Positions 51,701 to 60,242 are shown, counted from the first letter of the stretch. The stretch is DNA of 64,000 nt from Ardenticatenaceae bacterium (GCA_020634315.1 JACKBV010000020.1:18446-82445), one strand, 5' to 3'. Made by a program: numbers and translations. Notes: generated from the letters alone by a model not told the origin.

Positions 51701-51920
51701 CTTGCCGCCATGCCTCTTCCGCCTGCTGCCGCGCAGTAAGCTCTTGCTGTAAGGTGGAAAGCAAAGCCGTGTGATCGGCCGTGAATCTTATCTGTTGTTC
51801 AAGCTCTGTGTAGGATTGATTTAGTTGTTGTAAGAGCTGCGCCCAAGTTGATTGATCTGGCGGCTGTGTGGAGGTAAGGTCAAGGGCGTTAAGTTGTTCC
51901 TGTAAATGACGGTGCAACAT
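48774..51920 (-). CDS. Hybrid histidine kinase: PAS, GAF, HisKA, HATPase, two receivers, Hpt
   Basis: The 1048-residue cytoplasmic protein begins with a coiled stretch, then a PAS domain (MNTMGQGLTVLDDAERFEFVNAAF near 80), a GAF domain (about 220-370), the HisKA histidine in FLANMSHEIRTPLNAIIG near 415, an ATPase with VLVNLIGNAVKFTETG and GGTGLGLIISKHL, a receiver with DMHMPHMDG, a second receiver with LVLMDVQMPEMDG, and a C-terminal Hpt domain with AIHAFKGN. All phospho-residues are present, so an internal relay His-Asp-His is possible. No membrane segment or output domain is present, so phosphate must pass to another regulator. Confidence 0.93.
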   Translation of the reverse strand: MLHRHLQEQLNALDLTSTQPPDQSTWAQLLQQLNQSYTELEQQIRFTADHTALLSTLQQELTARQQAEEAWRQERDFGLQVMNTMGQGLTVLDDAERFEFVNAAFATMLGYTPGELIGKTPYDVTYTTEHERLTHYQAQRRAGEETTYEMRLRRADNTQIDVLVTCVPRWREGVNQGAIAVITDLTNQKQVEVELGQKADELSALYRASVQLFRANNLRESARHITTTLTQEFDIADCTVVLLEEFLPTPSHATKPETAVPGQIVRLAQAGKYQHAVAKSLNLDGPGLIPAAIRTGQTLHVPDVTQDPRYLLGDSQTRSEIVVPLRAGNKIIGALDLQSPLIDAFDERDRRIINVFAEHAGLVLENAQLYEELHHYAQELEQRIAEQQRYEVALQEAKDAAETAARAKSEFLANMSHEIRTPLNAIIGMTGLLLDTKLTHEQYDFVETVRTSSDTLLTVINDILDFSKIEAGHLEMEKQPFSLRACIEDSLDLLATPAAEKGLDLAYILSDGIPDTIVGDVTRLRQVLVNLIGNAVKFTETGEVVVTGDGRFLDNKQWEVHITVRDTGIGIPAERLNRLFHAFTQIDTSTTRQFGGTGLGLIISKHLIEMMSGRIWVESEAGSGSTFHFTIRVEIAPKQTAPYPEKENRQLTHKRILIVDDNLTNRFILTRQTESWGMVPDAVASGKEALDRLYSGQQYDIAILDMHMPHMDGLTLSKKIRQIRSEEELPLVMLTSLGQRNFDDNQVRFAAFLTKPIKPTQLYAMLLSVLTGREPALPRITQTPFALRLGERNPLRILVAEDNAINQKVALRILERLGYRADVAGNGLEAFEALKRQSYDLVLMDVQMPEMDGVEATHHIRHKIPVEQQPWIVAMTAHALPGDRETYLASGMDDYISKPVRIDDLVTVLSKCHPIDPQLAADSLTPPKLKQITAIWPVDIVKLKAIIGADAEAQMKELFPIFFEDTQNLLNKIETAVADTDEEPFLQAIHAFKGNCASLAFTSLTQISQRIETITRQHGMALALTDLQQLKVEYNYIREVLLAQQSRP

Positions 51921-52300
51921 GTGCTTTTCCTGACTTTGCCAGCTTTATGGGTTATTTGACCGTTGTTTAAGCAAACAACGCTTGTTTGTTTGCCGACAAC
52001 TGCTTGTTTGAGCATCAGGAGATTGAAGGATTGATGTGTGCTGCACACCAAAGCAACAAAAACCAACCTCCTGGAGGTCTTCCTCAAAATGCCCATCTCA
52101 TCGAATAAACCCACGGAAGGCTGTTTCAAGAGAGAACCTTATCATCTTTTAATTTCAGAATAGTTAAAAATAATAAACACGCAACACTCTGAACTATTTG
52201 ATTAGTTTAGGAATGTGCTTTGATTTTAGCAAAATGACTTCTTTTTTTCACCTTTAGAAGTATAAGAGTTTTAACGCTCTGTAAGACCTGTTTACGGCCG
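51921..52300. other. 380-base AT-rich gap between the two hybrid kinases
   Basis: The gap holds leader element copy E (52060-52132), a GCAAACAA / TTGTTTGC inverted pair near 51968-51995, and long A/T runs near 52140-52260. I see no gene. Confidence 0.5.
52060..52132 (+). repeat. Two-hairpin leader element, copy E (decayed)
   Basis: CCAACCTCCTGGAGGT, CATCTCATCGAAT and GGCTGTTTCAAGAGAG line up with copy B, but the second core has mutated (CCCACGGAAGG) and no plus-strand gene follows. This looks like a relic. Confidence 0.6.
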
Positions 52301-54949
52301 TTATCGGCTGGCTTGTTTTTGCTGGTAACGATGGATTGATTCGACCATATCTTCGATGCGGACTGGCTTGCTGATGTAGTCGTCCATACCAGCGGAGAGG
52401 TATCGTTCTCTGTCGCCTTCGAGGGCATGGGCGGTCATGGCAATGATCCACGGCCGTTTCTCCACCGGCCATTGTGTATGGATACATTGCGTCGCTTCCA
52501 CTCCGTCCATTTCCGGCATTTGCACATCCATGAAAACAATCTGGTACGATTGTTTCTCTAGGGCGGTTAAGACTTCACGGCCGTTACTCACCACGTCCGG
52601 CTCGTAGCCCAGTTTGGTCATGATGCGCATGGCTACTTTTTGGTTGATGAGGTTGTCTTCGGCCAGCAAGATGCGGAGTGTGTGTGGCTGTTTGTTGCTG
52701 TCTGGCGCGGTGAGGGGAAGGGAAACGGCCGTTTCCGCACCCCCTTGCATTACAACTGCTCCCTCCTGGTTTTTCTGCACACTCAACACATCAACCAACA
52801 CCTCATATAAAGCAGATGGCTTAATCGGTTTTTGGACATGGCCCGTAATATGCGCTTGAATTTCTGCCGGAACACGCCCCTGTTGTGTCAGCAGCAGCAG
52901 CGGCGTATTGTGGGCAAGTTGGCGGATGCTTAATAATAGATCTTTTTCGGCCGTTAACATATCTTCATCAACAATAATCACATCAAACGGCGTGCTGTTT
53001 TGCAGCCAATAAACCGTTTCCGGCAAGCTCCCGGCAACATAAGGGTGGATTCCCCAGGTTCTGATCTGGCGGCTCATATAGCGGCGCGTGCCACTATGAT
53101 TCGCCACAAACAAAATTCGTTTTCCAGGTAATTTCAACTGCTTCTTGCGTAAATACCGTTTCGGTTCACTGGTTGCCACTTCCGTAGGCATTGTAAAAAA
53201 GAAAGTCGTTCCCTTCCCGACCTCACTCTTAACCCAAATCTTGCCGCCCATCAGCCTAACCAATCTTTGGCTGATTGCCAGACCAAGGCCTGTTCCACCA
53301 TACTTGCGCGTGTGCGAGGTGTCTGCCTGGCTAAATGATTGAAAAACCATTTCGACTTTGTCAGCAGGGATACCGATGCCCGTATCGCGCACGGCAAACA
53401 AGATTTCGCACTGTGCGTGCCCCAATAAATTACTGCTTACTTCAACACGAACTTGCCCCTCATCGGTGAATTTCACGCTGTTGCTGAGTAAGTTAACCAA
53501 AACCTGACGCAGTCGCAGCGCATCCCCTTTGCAGAACAGCGGCGTGTCAGGGCTAATTTGATGGATAAGTTGCAGCCCCTTTTCATGCGCCTTCGTTTTA
53601 ACCAAATCCAGAGCCGCCAAGACACAATCTTCCAAATCAAACGGCTCATTTTCCAGTTCCAGTTTACCGGCGTCTACTTTGGAGAAATCAAGGATGTTGT
53701 TGATGATGCTAAGTAGTGTGTCGCTGCTGGTGAAAATCGTATGCACCAGGTCTTGCTGCTCAGAGTTTAGGAGCGAATCTCGTAATAGACCGGTCATGCC
53801 AATAACGGCGTTTAGCGGCGTGCGAATTTCGTGGCTCATATTTGCCAGGAAGTCCGTTTTTGCCTTGGCCGCAGCCACGGCTTCCATACGCGCCTGATTC
53901 AATTGAATCTCTTGTTGTTTGCGCGTCGTAATGTCATAAAAGACAATCATTTGCCCTTGTTGTTTCGCATTGCCATCTGTCACGAGCGGCGTTAAACGCA
54001 GTTCATAGATGCGAGATTCTCGATTCAGGGTAAATGCAGCTTCTGCACGCTGCTCCTGATTAATTTGGCTCATCCACGCTGCCCAATCTGCAAAGACATC
54101 GGTGACCGGTTTGCCCACAATTGCCGCCAATGATAAATCTACCATGCGCTGCCCGGCCGGATTGACATCAATGATCCGTTCCTTGGCGTCAAGCACAAAG
54201 ATTCCTTCGTCAAGTTTCATGATAATGTTGGAATGGGCTATTGGGGTGATGTCGAGAAACTGCGAACGAAACGCGCCCCCAATGACAGCAATGCCACTTA
54301 ATGTAAAGGCAAACGGCGTCAAATCCAGGCGAAAGGGATTTACTCCTGTCAGGTAGAGCGCGTTGCTAATCCAGGGCAGCAGCGCAGCAACCAGCATCCA
54401 GATGCTTTGTTGACGAATGATGCCCGGCGTGCGCAAGATTCTATGGATGACAAGGCCTGATCCAAGTAGCATGTACAAGTAGGAACAGGCAATGTTTACC
54501 CAAAACCAACGCCCATAGGAATAGTCAAGCAGCCATATATTTTGATGCTTAACCAGTTCGGTATGCGCCCATATCAGCCCGTGCCTTTCATTTGTCCAGG
54601 CAAGTAAAAGTGTGATGGTCGGGATAAGGAAGAGGAGGAAAAGCACCTGCCGTTTCCGCTGTAACCAAATATCGCGACCCGTATATTGCAATGCCAACAA
54701 TAGCCATGCCGGTGGCACCACAGCAATGCCTAAATATTGAATTTTTGCCCAGAACAGTTTGCTGACTTCAGTTGGACTGGCTAACTCAAATCCATACCCA
54801 AATGCCCAAATTCCCGTTGCCCACAGCAAAAGGGTGAAGGCGGGGAGCACTAGCGAATTCCGCGAACGAATGGCATACAGTGCAAGCAGCCAATTGACTG
54901 TCGCTGCAACAAAAAGAAAAAGCGTTGATGGGGGAAATTGCCAGTTCAT
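52301..54949 (-). CDS. Membrane hybrid histidine kinase: 7TM, PAS, HisKA, HATPase, two receivers
   Basis: The 882-residue protein starts with seven hydrophobic helices (residues 5-230) of the type known as the N-terminal 7TM region of histidine kinases, then a PAS domain (LDEGIFVLDAKERIIDVNPAGQRMV), the HisKA histidine in FLANMSHEIRTPLNAVIGM near 375, an ATPase (VLVNLLSNSVKFTDEG, GGTGLGLAISQRL), a first receiver that has lost its acidic pair (RILFVANHSG) but keeps an aspartate in VDEDM, and an intact second receiver (LLAEDNLINQKVAM, MDVQMPEMDG). It has no Hpt domain of its own; the separate Hpt gene just upstream could take its phosphate. Confidence 0.92.
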   Translation of the reverse strand: MNWQFPPSTLFLFVAATVNWLLALYAIRSRNSLVLPAFTLLLWATGIWAFGYGFELASPTEVSKLFWAKIQYLGIAVVPPAWLLLALQYTGRDIWLQRKRQVLFLLFLIPTITLLLAWTNERHGLIWAHTELVKHQNIWLLDYSYGRWFWVNIACSYLYMLLGSGLVIHRILRTPGIIRQQSIWMLVAALLPWISNALYLTGVNPFRLDLTPFAFTLSGIAVIGGAFRSQFLDITPIAHSNIIMKLDEGIFVLDAKERIIDVNPAGQRMVDLSLAAIVGKPVTDVFADWAAWMSQINQEQRAEAAFTLNRESRIYELRLTPLVTDGNAKQQGQMIVFYDITTRKQQEIQLNQARMEAVAAAKAKTDFLANMSHEIRTPLNAVIGMTGLLRDSLLNSEQQDLVHTIFTSSDTLLSIINNILDFSKVDAGKLELENEPFDLEDCVLAALDLVKTKAHEKGLQLIHQISPDTPLFCKGDALRLRQVLVNLLSNSVKFTDEGQVRVEVSSNLLGHAQCEILFAVRDTGIGIPADKVEMVFQSFSQADTSHTRKYGGTGLGLAISQRLVRLMGGKIWVKSEVGKGTTFFFTMPTEVATSEPKRYLRKKQLKLPGKRILFVANHSGTRRYMSRQIRTWGIHPYVAGSLPETVYWLQNSTPFDVIIVDEDMLTAEKDLLLSIRQLAHNTPLLLLTQQGRVPAEIQAHITGHVQKPIKPSALYEVLVDVLSVQKNQEGAVVMQGGAETAVSLPLTAPDSNKQPHTLRILLAEDNLINQKVAMRIMTKLGYEPDVVSNGREVLTALEKQSYQIVFMDVQMPEMDGVEATQCIHTQWPVEKRPWIIAMTAHALEGDRERYLSAGMDDYISKPVRIEDMVESIHRYQQKQASR

Positions 54950-55011
54950 CGTGGAACTTTTTCATCTTTTTATATGCGTGAGGATGAGAAGAAAAATGCC
55001 TTATTGCCAGA

Positions 55012-55389
55012 TCAGGTAAATCCCTCTAGAGCATGGCTGATTGCCATATACTCTATGCGGATTTGATCGATTTTCGTCGGTGCTTCAGCGAGGTCGTTTT
55101 CGCGGGCAAGCATCTCTAGCTCAAAACAAAGCTCGGAAAAGCGGCGCAACCCCATGCTGCTGCTGCTGCCCTTTAATGTGTGTGCCACCTCTTTGAGTCG
55201 GTTGGCATCGTGCGCGGCCAACATCCTTTCTGCTTCATCAATGAGTGGGGGAATATCGCTTATGAATAAGGGGGCAAGTTCCCCGATCATGTCATCAACG
55301 GAATCCCCTACGATGAGCCGCATTTCAGCACGCATGATAGCCATAATGTCTACAGGAGAAGATGCCTGGAAGTGGTTGTTTATTGTCAT
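55012..55389 (-). CDS. Histidine phosphotransfer (Hpt) protein
   Basis: The 125-residue protein is a four-helix Hpt domain with the phosphoacceptor histidine in LKEVAHTLKGSSSSMGLRRF. It lies 62 bases upstream of the hybrid kinase that lacks an Hpt domain and on the same strand, so it probably relays phosphate from that kinase. I start at the ATG at 55389; a TTG at 55404 is the alternative. Confidence 0.9.
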   Translation of the reverse strand: MTINNHFQASSPVDIMAIMRAEMRLIVGDSVDDMIGELAPLFISDIPPLIDEAERMLAAHDANRLKEVAHTLKGSSSSMGLRRFSELCFELEMLARENDLAEAPTKIDQIRIEYMAISHALEGFT

Positions 55390-55471
55390 TTCTATATATA
55401 TCAATTGCTATGCGGGATGGGGTGATGATGTAAGGTCGTTGTTATCCCAGTTTTGAAAGGGTTTGAAATTA

Positions 55472-55633
55472 CTATTCTTCATTGTAAGTCGGGTCTGTTA
55501 TTTGGAGTATCCAGCTATGGTACCAATCATTGAAGAGCTGTTGTAACTGTGGCTCACCACTGTACCAGTAAAGCGTGGCTTGAGGGATTTGTGGGCTGCT
55601 TTTGCCTTTGATGACTCTATAACTCCCCGTCAT
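55472..55633 (-). CDS. Possible 53-residue protein downstream of the DtxR-type regulator
   Basis: The frame MTGSYRVIKGKSSPQIPQ continues with ATLYWYSGEPQLQQL and FNDWYHSWILQITDPTYNEE to a TAG stop. It is rich in Trp and Tyr and reads like real protein. The frame stays open upstream back to the TAA of the regulator and is in phase with it (CKIKENDGEVGQSYLLK), so the segment may once have been read through or belong to a longer, truncated gene. No good ribosome-binding site precedes the ATG. I do not recognise it. Confidence 0.4.
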   Translation of the reverse strand: MTGSYRVIKGKSSPQIPQATLYWYSGEPQLQQLFNDWYHSWILQITDPTYNEE

Positions 55634-55684
55634 TTTCAAGAGATAGGATTGGCCTACCTCTCCGTCATTCTCTTTAATTTTGCA

Positions 55685-56392
55685 TTACACAAAAGTGACC
55701 AGGATGGAATTGGCGATGGTACGCCCTACAATTTTGACGTTGTCGCCAACTTGCAGGGAAAATGGACCATCGAAGGGGGCAATATCCACGACAGTAAACT
55801 CTGTGCCAGGGGTTAGCCCTAATTCAGCCAGATACCGGAGCATTTCGCTGTTGGCATCGTCAATGATGCGGGTAATTTGTGCCTGGGTTCCTGTCGCCAG
55901 ATTGGCGAGAGAGATGGTGTCGACGGCGACAATTGTGCCATCTTTGGCTGGGATTGGGTCTCCGTGAGGGTCTACTGTGGGGTGCCCAAGAAATGCAGCG
56001 ATGCGTTCTTCAAGTTTTTCGCTGATGACATGCTCTAAAATATCTGCTTGCTCGTGAACTTCATCCCATTCGAATCCAAGTGCTTCCATCAGGTACAGTT
56101 CCAATAAACGATGGTGGCGGATGACTTCAAGAGCGACTTTTTCGCCGGCCGTGGTGAGGGTGACACCGGAATGTTTTTTGTAATCAACCATTTTCAATTT
56201 TGCCAGCCGTTGCAGCATACTGGTGACAGAGGCGGGCTTTACATCTCGCGCTTCGGCAATGCGTGAGGTGCTAACCGGACTTTCTAATTCTGCCAGCATG
56301 TAAATGGTTTTTAGGTAGTCTTCTATAGCCTGGTGATTTAAGCCGTCTCGCTGGGTAGACGACCCACTTTTTAATGCTTCAATTTCAGGCAT
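55685..56392 (-). CDS. DtxR/MntR-family metal-dependent regulator
   Basis: The 235-residue protein has the DtxR pattern: a winged helix (AIEDYLKTIYMLAELESPVSTSRIAEARDVKPASVTSMLQRLAKLKMVDY), the metal-binding dimerisation region (LEVIRHHRLLELYLMEALGFEWDEVHEQADILEHVIS), and a C-terminal FeoA/SH3-like domain (LGLTPGTEFTVVDIAPFDGPFSLQVG). The HP-TVDPHGDPIP link is typical. It would repress metal uptake genes when Mn2+ or Fe2+ is plentiful. No transporter is adjacent. An AAGGAAATGG site precedes the ATG. Its own promoter carries a palindrome, so it probably represses itself. Confidence 0.92.
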   Translation of the reverse strand: MPEIEALKSGSSTQRDGLNHQAIEDYLKTIYMLAELESPVSTSRIAEARDVKPASVTSMLQRLAKLKMVDYKKHSGVTLTTAGEKVALEVIRHHRLLELYLMEALGFEWDEVHEQADILEHVISEKLEERIAAFLGHPTVDPHGDPIPAKDGTIVAVDTISLANLATGTQAQITRIIDDANSEMLRYLAELGLTPGTEFTVVDIAPFDGPFSLQVGDNVKIVGRTIANSILVTFV

Positions 56393-56422
56393 ACACCATT
56401 TCCTTATTCGCTAAAAATTAAG

Positions 56423-56440
56423 TTTAGATATACCTCAAAA
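56423..56440. promoter_or_regulatory. Candidate operator of the DtxR-type regulator
   Basis: TTTAGATATACCTCAAAA is an imperfect 18-base palindrome (6 of 9 pairs) of the kind bound by DtxR/MntR proteins. It touches the -10 box of the promoter at 56439-56467, the position expected for autorepression. Confidence 0.5.
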
Positions 56441-56467
56441 GCTAACATAATCGTATATTGTTGTCAA
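56439..56467 (-). promoter_or_regulatory. Promoter of the DtxR-type regulator
   Basis: On the minus strand a perfect TTGACA (56462-56467) is 17 bases from TAGCTT (56439-56444), with TG one base before the -10 box. Confidence 0.55.
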
Positions 56468-56507
56468 TTGCTGCCGGTGGCAGGGCAACAAGGATAGGGA
56501 TGGGGTT

Positions 56508-58544
56508 TTATGGGATGTTGACAGTTTGCACCATGTAGGTTGTGTCTCCGTTGCGCAAAGGAATCCGCTGTAGATCGGGCCAGGTGTATAAGCCAATGAA
56601 GAGCGAATGTTTTTTACCGGTGAATTCTGGGGGAAGCTGGAGGTGAAATTGTGTCACAAGTGTGTCGCCGGGCTGCCAATAGATGGCGGCAATGGCTGGC
56701 GCATCTTCTTGGGCGACAATTTCGCCTTGCTCGTTGACAAAGTGATTGAAGAAGTGATATTGGGTCCCCGGCGGTTGGGGCTGGGTCACTTGCCAGGTGT
56801 AGGTGAGGGTGAGGCGCTCGTTGGCGGCCAGAATGCCGGTTTGTTGGGCGTCGATGAGGGTTAAGCCATTTTGCCAGCTTGCTAGTGGTGTGTTAACGGC
56901 CGTTCCCCCTCCCTCCACATCATAAAACTGCCAGGTCTCATCACCGGCACGCACCTGTTGTGGCAGCAATTCGCCCGAACTTGCCAGCCAGGACGTGACC
57001 AATTCGTCGGCGCGGGCAATCAGGTAAATGGCGCATTGCTGCGGGATGATGTAGCCACGCCCGACATCTATCAGCCGCACCGGCGTCGGGTAGACGAAAT
57101 GTTCCAACAGCCCCAATTTGGAGGATTCCGGCGTGCCTCCTTCATCGACGATGATGAAGTCGCAGTCGGGGAATTGGGCGGCATATTCCTGGCTGATGTG
57201 GATGGCCTGGTTGATTTCGGATAACGGCCGTTCCACCCCAATTTCTCCCGCGTCTAACTGGACAAGCCGCATGTGGTCAATCTGAAACTGCCATGCGGCA
57301 AGCAGCAGCAGCGGCGTCAGCACAAGCAAATTGGCGCTTGCCGTGCGCCATTGTGCCGGAGGAAGTTTAGGATGATCGGCAGCCAGAAAATTGATGAGCT
57401 GATCAGCAAGCAAGGCCAGCAGTAAAAACGGAGCCGGGAACAAAAAAAGGAAGTAATAATTTTGTAGATAAACCGTGTGCCGCAGGTAAAGCAGCACCGG
57501 CGCTATGATCCAGATGGCGAGAATGAGCAGCGCTGTGGGCAGAGGTGGCAGAAGGGCATTAATGGAGCGTTTTTGGCGGTTGTAGGCGATGATGGGGATG
57601 GTAACGGCCGTAATTAAGGCCAGCGCCAGTAAAATTTGCGCCATGTCAAACAGGCCATAGAGCGGCCAGACGGCTTCTCGTGACAGGCCAGTCGCGGCAA
57701 AGATGTGGCTGCCGCTGGCTAATTCTTGGGTTAACAGCCAGGAGGAGAGATTGGTTTCGGCGGGATTTGTGACGGCGGCATCTGTTAAATTGGAATTGCC
57801 CGTGAAGACGGCGAATGTGGCGCGGACATCGTTGAAGCCAGCGGCGTATTCAAACATGAAGAACGGGACGTAAAGCAGCAGCAGCAACGCCAGTGCGCCA
57901 ACAAAGGGGGCGAAGGTGCGCCACTGCCAACCTTGCCACCAATGTCGCCAAAAAATGAGCAAGATGAGTATGCCGGTGGGGATCAGCACGAGGCTGCCAA
58001 GATGCAGTTGTGTCATTGCTGCCAGCCAAAGGCCCGATAAAACAAGGTGAATGGGTTTGTGTTGCCCACAAAAGTAGCTGAGCAGGCTGAGCAGGAGTAA
58101 GGTGGCGAAAAAGGGGATGGGGTTTGGGTTCCACAGGAAACGGCCGTAATACACAGCCCATGGGTTGACAGCAAACAACAGCGCCGCCAACAAGGCGACA
58201 CGCGTCCCAAATAACGGCCGTGTGTACAAGTAGAGGATGAGCACTGCCGTTGTACTGAGAAGGGCCTGGAAGAGGTGAACGGCCGTTAACGTCCGCTGCA
58301 CATACAAAGGCAGCGCCAACAAATAAGCAATCAGCGGCGGATTCATGATGCCAGCCGACGATTTATTAGCCGCCAGCGGCAGCATTGCCTGCCCCTGGTT
58401 AACCCAACGCAGGGCGATGCTCAACAAAATAGATTGGTCGGCAGTAATGGGGCTGTGGGCCAGACCGCGCAAGCGCACATAGGCAGCCGCTGCCAGAATA
58501 CAAATCAAGGCAAAAAAAGCGGCAAAACGTGATAACCGCAGCAT
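56508..58544 (-). CDS. GT39-type membrane glycosyltransferase
   Basis: The 678-residue protein has a run of about a dozen helices in its first 450 residues and a large C-terminal soluble domain with a jelly-roll-like ending (LTLTYTWQVTQPQPPGTQYHFFNHFVNEQG). After the first helix comes LAHSPITADQSILLSIALRW, where the aspartate sits at the place of the catalytic acid of PMT/GT39 enzymes. Such proteins move sugars from polyprenyl phosphate. I start at the ATG at 58544, after the end of the M50-like gene, although no ribosome-binding site is clear; an upstream in-frame ATG at 58664 would overlap that gene by 95 bases. Confidence 0.8.
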   Translation of the reverse strand: MLRLSRFAAFFALICILAAAAYVRLRGLAHSPITADQSILLSIALRWVNQGQAMLPLAANKSSAGIMNPPLIAYLLALPLYVQRTLTAVHLFQALLSTTAVLILYLYTRPLFGTRVALLAALLFAVNPWAVYYGRFLWNPNPIPFFATLLLLSLLSYFCGQHKPIHLVLSGLWLAAMTQLHLGSLVLIPTGILILLIFWRHWWQGWQWRTFAPFVGALALLLLLYVPFFMFEYAAGFNDVRATFAVFTGNSNLTDAAVTNPAETNLSSWLLTQELASGSHIFAATGLSREAVWPLYGLFDMAQILLALALITAVTIPIIAYNRQKRSINALLPPLPTALLILAIWIIAPVLLYLRHTVYLQNYYFLFLFPAPFLLLALLADQLINFLAADHPKLPPAQWRTASANLLVLTPLLLLAAWQFQIDHMRLVQLDAGEIGVERPLSEINQAIHISQEYAAQFPDCDFIIVDEGGTPESSKLGLLEHFVYPTPVRLIDVGRGYIIPQQCAIYLIARADELVTSWLASSGELLPQQVRAGDETWQFYDVEGGGTAVNTPLASWQNGLTLIDAQQTGILAANERLTLTYTWQVTQPQPPGTQYHFFNHFVNEQGEIVAQEDAPAIAAIYWQPGDTLVTQFHLQLPPEFTGKKHSLFIGLYTWPDLQRIPLRNGDTTYMVQTVNIP

Positions 58545-58569
58545 AGAAAATGGAGCAGATACGGCTGCT

Positions 58570-59379
58570 TTAGAGGACAACCTTTTCTGTGCCGGGTGGC
58601 GGCTCTGCGCCGTAAATGACGGAAACGCCACGAATGCGGCCGACAATCCACTCGACAGCGGCAATCAAGATCATGAAGAGGATGTCTACAGCAATAGCCA
58701 TCGAAAAAGCGATGCCCAAATAGCCAAAAACAAGCGCTGCCGGTTCGGCCAGACCATTGATGACGGCGTCTGTCACGCCGAGGAACATGAGAATGATGGT
58801 CAGGCCAATCATCACCAGCAGAAATGCGGGCCAGGCGCGGCGGTCGGCGGGGCTGGGCATCATGGCGTTGCTGATGGCAAAGAGGAGATAGAGCCAGACG
58901 AGGATGTCGTTGGTGGCGAATACCTGTCCCAGAGCGGCGGAGAGGTTGTCGATTTCGCCGCTGTTGATGGCTAAAGCGAGGTCGGTGACGCCAAATATTT
59001 TGAAGCCGATGAGCAGGATAACGGCCGTTCCCGCAATCAACGGCGCACCACCAATCAAACTCTCGCGAATCGGCCCCAGCGTGCGCCCTTTGTAATATTC
59101 CACATAGCCCAGCACAATCGAGCCATCACCCTGACGGCGCGGGATCAACGAGAAAGAACCGGTGCGCACGCCCAAAAAAGTCGCCGTCAACCAATGGCTG
59201 GCCTCATGCAGAAAAACCCCTGGCAGCAAAATGAGCGAGTACATGATCACCGCCCATTCTGCGCGGCGCGTAATCAACATGCTCACGCCATGCAAATGCG
59301 TGTGAATCCAACGCTGCATGAGCAGCAAGATGCCAAAGGCAATGACCACCCAAATAAATGGCATCAACGTTTCGCTCAT
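58570..59379 (-). CDS. M50-like membrane metalloprotease
   Basis: The 269-residue protein has six or so membrane helices and the zinc motif HEASH in PGVFLHEASHWLTATFLG near residue 60, as in site-2-type proteases, although this short form lacks PDZ domains. A conserved-looking loop VRTGSFSLIPRRQGDGSIVLGYVEYYKGRTLGPIRESLIGGAPLIAG follows. The second family motif (N/D-PDG) is not evident, so the protein may be a non-canonical member. GGAGGA lies before the ATG at 59379. It follows tpiA and precedes a GT39 gene. Confidence 0.75.
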   Translation of the reverse strand: MSETLMPFIWVVIAFGILLLMQRWIHTHLHGVSMLITRRAEWAVIMYSLILLPGVFLHEASHWLTATFLGVRTGSFSLIPRRQGDGSIVLGYVEYYKGRTLGPIRESLIGGAPLIAGTAVILLIGFKIFGVTDLALAINSGEIDNLSAALGQVFATNDILVWLYLLFAISNAMMPSPADRRAWPAFLLVMIGLTIILMFLGVTDAVINGLAEPAALVFGYLGIAFSMAIAVDILFMILIAAVEWIVGRIRGVSVIYGAEPPPGTEKVVL

Positions 59380-59415
59380 AATTCCTCCGCGAGGATGCTG
59401 AAAGATAGGGAAAGT

Positions 59416-59451
59416 GTGAAGAGGGAGGGCGAAATGCCCTTTCCTCTTCAC
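59416..59451. repeat. Hairpin after tpiA
   Basis: GTGAAGAGG and CCTCTTCAC enclose AGGGC and GCCCT, giving a two-part stem of 14 pairs. Purine/pyrimidine-rich wording (GAAGAGGGAGG) recurs in the tract at 63853-63943. Confidence 0.55.
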
Positions 59452-59465
59452 TTCTCTCTTCTCGC

Positions 59466-60218
59466 CTAAATCGCGTTTTGTACCAATTCAATAAAGACAG
59501 GCTTCAGGCTGGCTCCGCCAACCAGTGCGCCGTCAATGTCTGGCTGCTTCATATACTCGGCGATGTTCTTTTCATTGGCGCTGCCGCCATATTGAATGCG
59601 TACAGCCTGGGCCGTTTCATCGCCAAACATAGCCACGACCGTGCCGCGCACGGTTTTGCCGATAATTTCGCCAGCTTGTTCGGCCGTGGCCGATTTGCCC
59701 GTGCCAATCGCCCAAATTGGCTCATAGGCGATGACGCATTGGGCCATTTGGGCCGCAGTCAATCCGTCAAACGCTGCTTTGACTTGCCCACTCACAAAGG
59801 CATGGGTTTCGCCCGCTTCATTTTGTTCCAGGCTCTCGCCCACACAAACGATGGGCGTGAGGCCATGCGCCAACGCCGCTTTGATTTTTTTGTTGACGCC
59901 TTCGTCGGTTTCGCCAAAGTAGCCGCGCCGTTCGGAGTGGCCCAGGATGACATATTGGCAGAAGGGGGTGATCATGTTGGGGGCGAGTTCGCCGGTGTAG
60001 GCACCTTTTTCCTCAAAGTACATGTTTTGCGCACCAACGCCGATTTTGGTTCCGGCGACGGCGGCGGCAACCGCTGGAATGGCGATGGCTGGCGGGCAAA
60101 AGGCGATGTCTACGCCCTCAATGGCGTTGAGTGCATCTTTGATTTCATTGGCAAAGGTTTCTGCTTCGGCCGGTGTTTTGTTCATTTTCCAGTTACCGGC
60201 AATGATGGGGGTACGCAT
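59466..60218 (-). CDS. tpiA: Triosephosphate isomerase
   Basis: TpiA interconverts dihydroxyacetone phosphate and glyceraldehyde 3-phosphate. The 250-residue protein has all marks: NWKMN with the active-site lysine, YVILGHSERR with the electrophilic histidine, VIAYEPIWAIGTGKSAT with the catalytic glutamate, IQYGGSANEKN and GALVGGASL. AAGGAGA precedes the ATG. It lies just downstream of a Ser/Thr kinase gene on the same strand. Confidence 0.97.
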   Translation of the reverse strand: MRTPIIAGNWKMNKTPAEAETFANEIKDALNAIEGVDIAFCPPAIAIPAVAAAVAGTKIGVGAQNMYFEEKGAYTGELAPNMITPFCQYVILGHSERRGYFGETDEGVNKKIKAALAHGLTPIVCVGESLEQNEAGETHAFVSGQVKAAFDGLTAAQMAQCVIAYEPIWAIGTGKSATAEQAGEIIGKTVRGTVVAMFGDETAQAVRIQYGGSANEKNIAEYMKQPDIDGALVGGASLKPVFIELVQNAI

Positions 60219-60242
60219 GTCAATTCTCCTTGTTTTAGGGTG

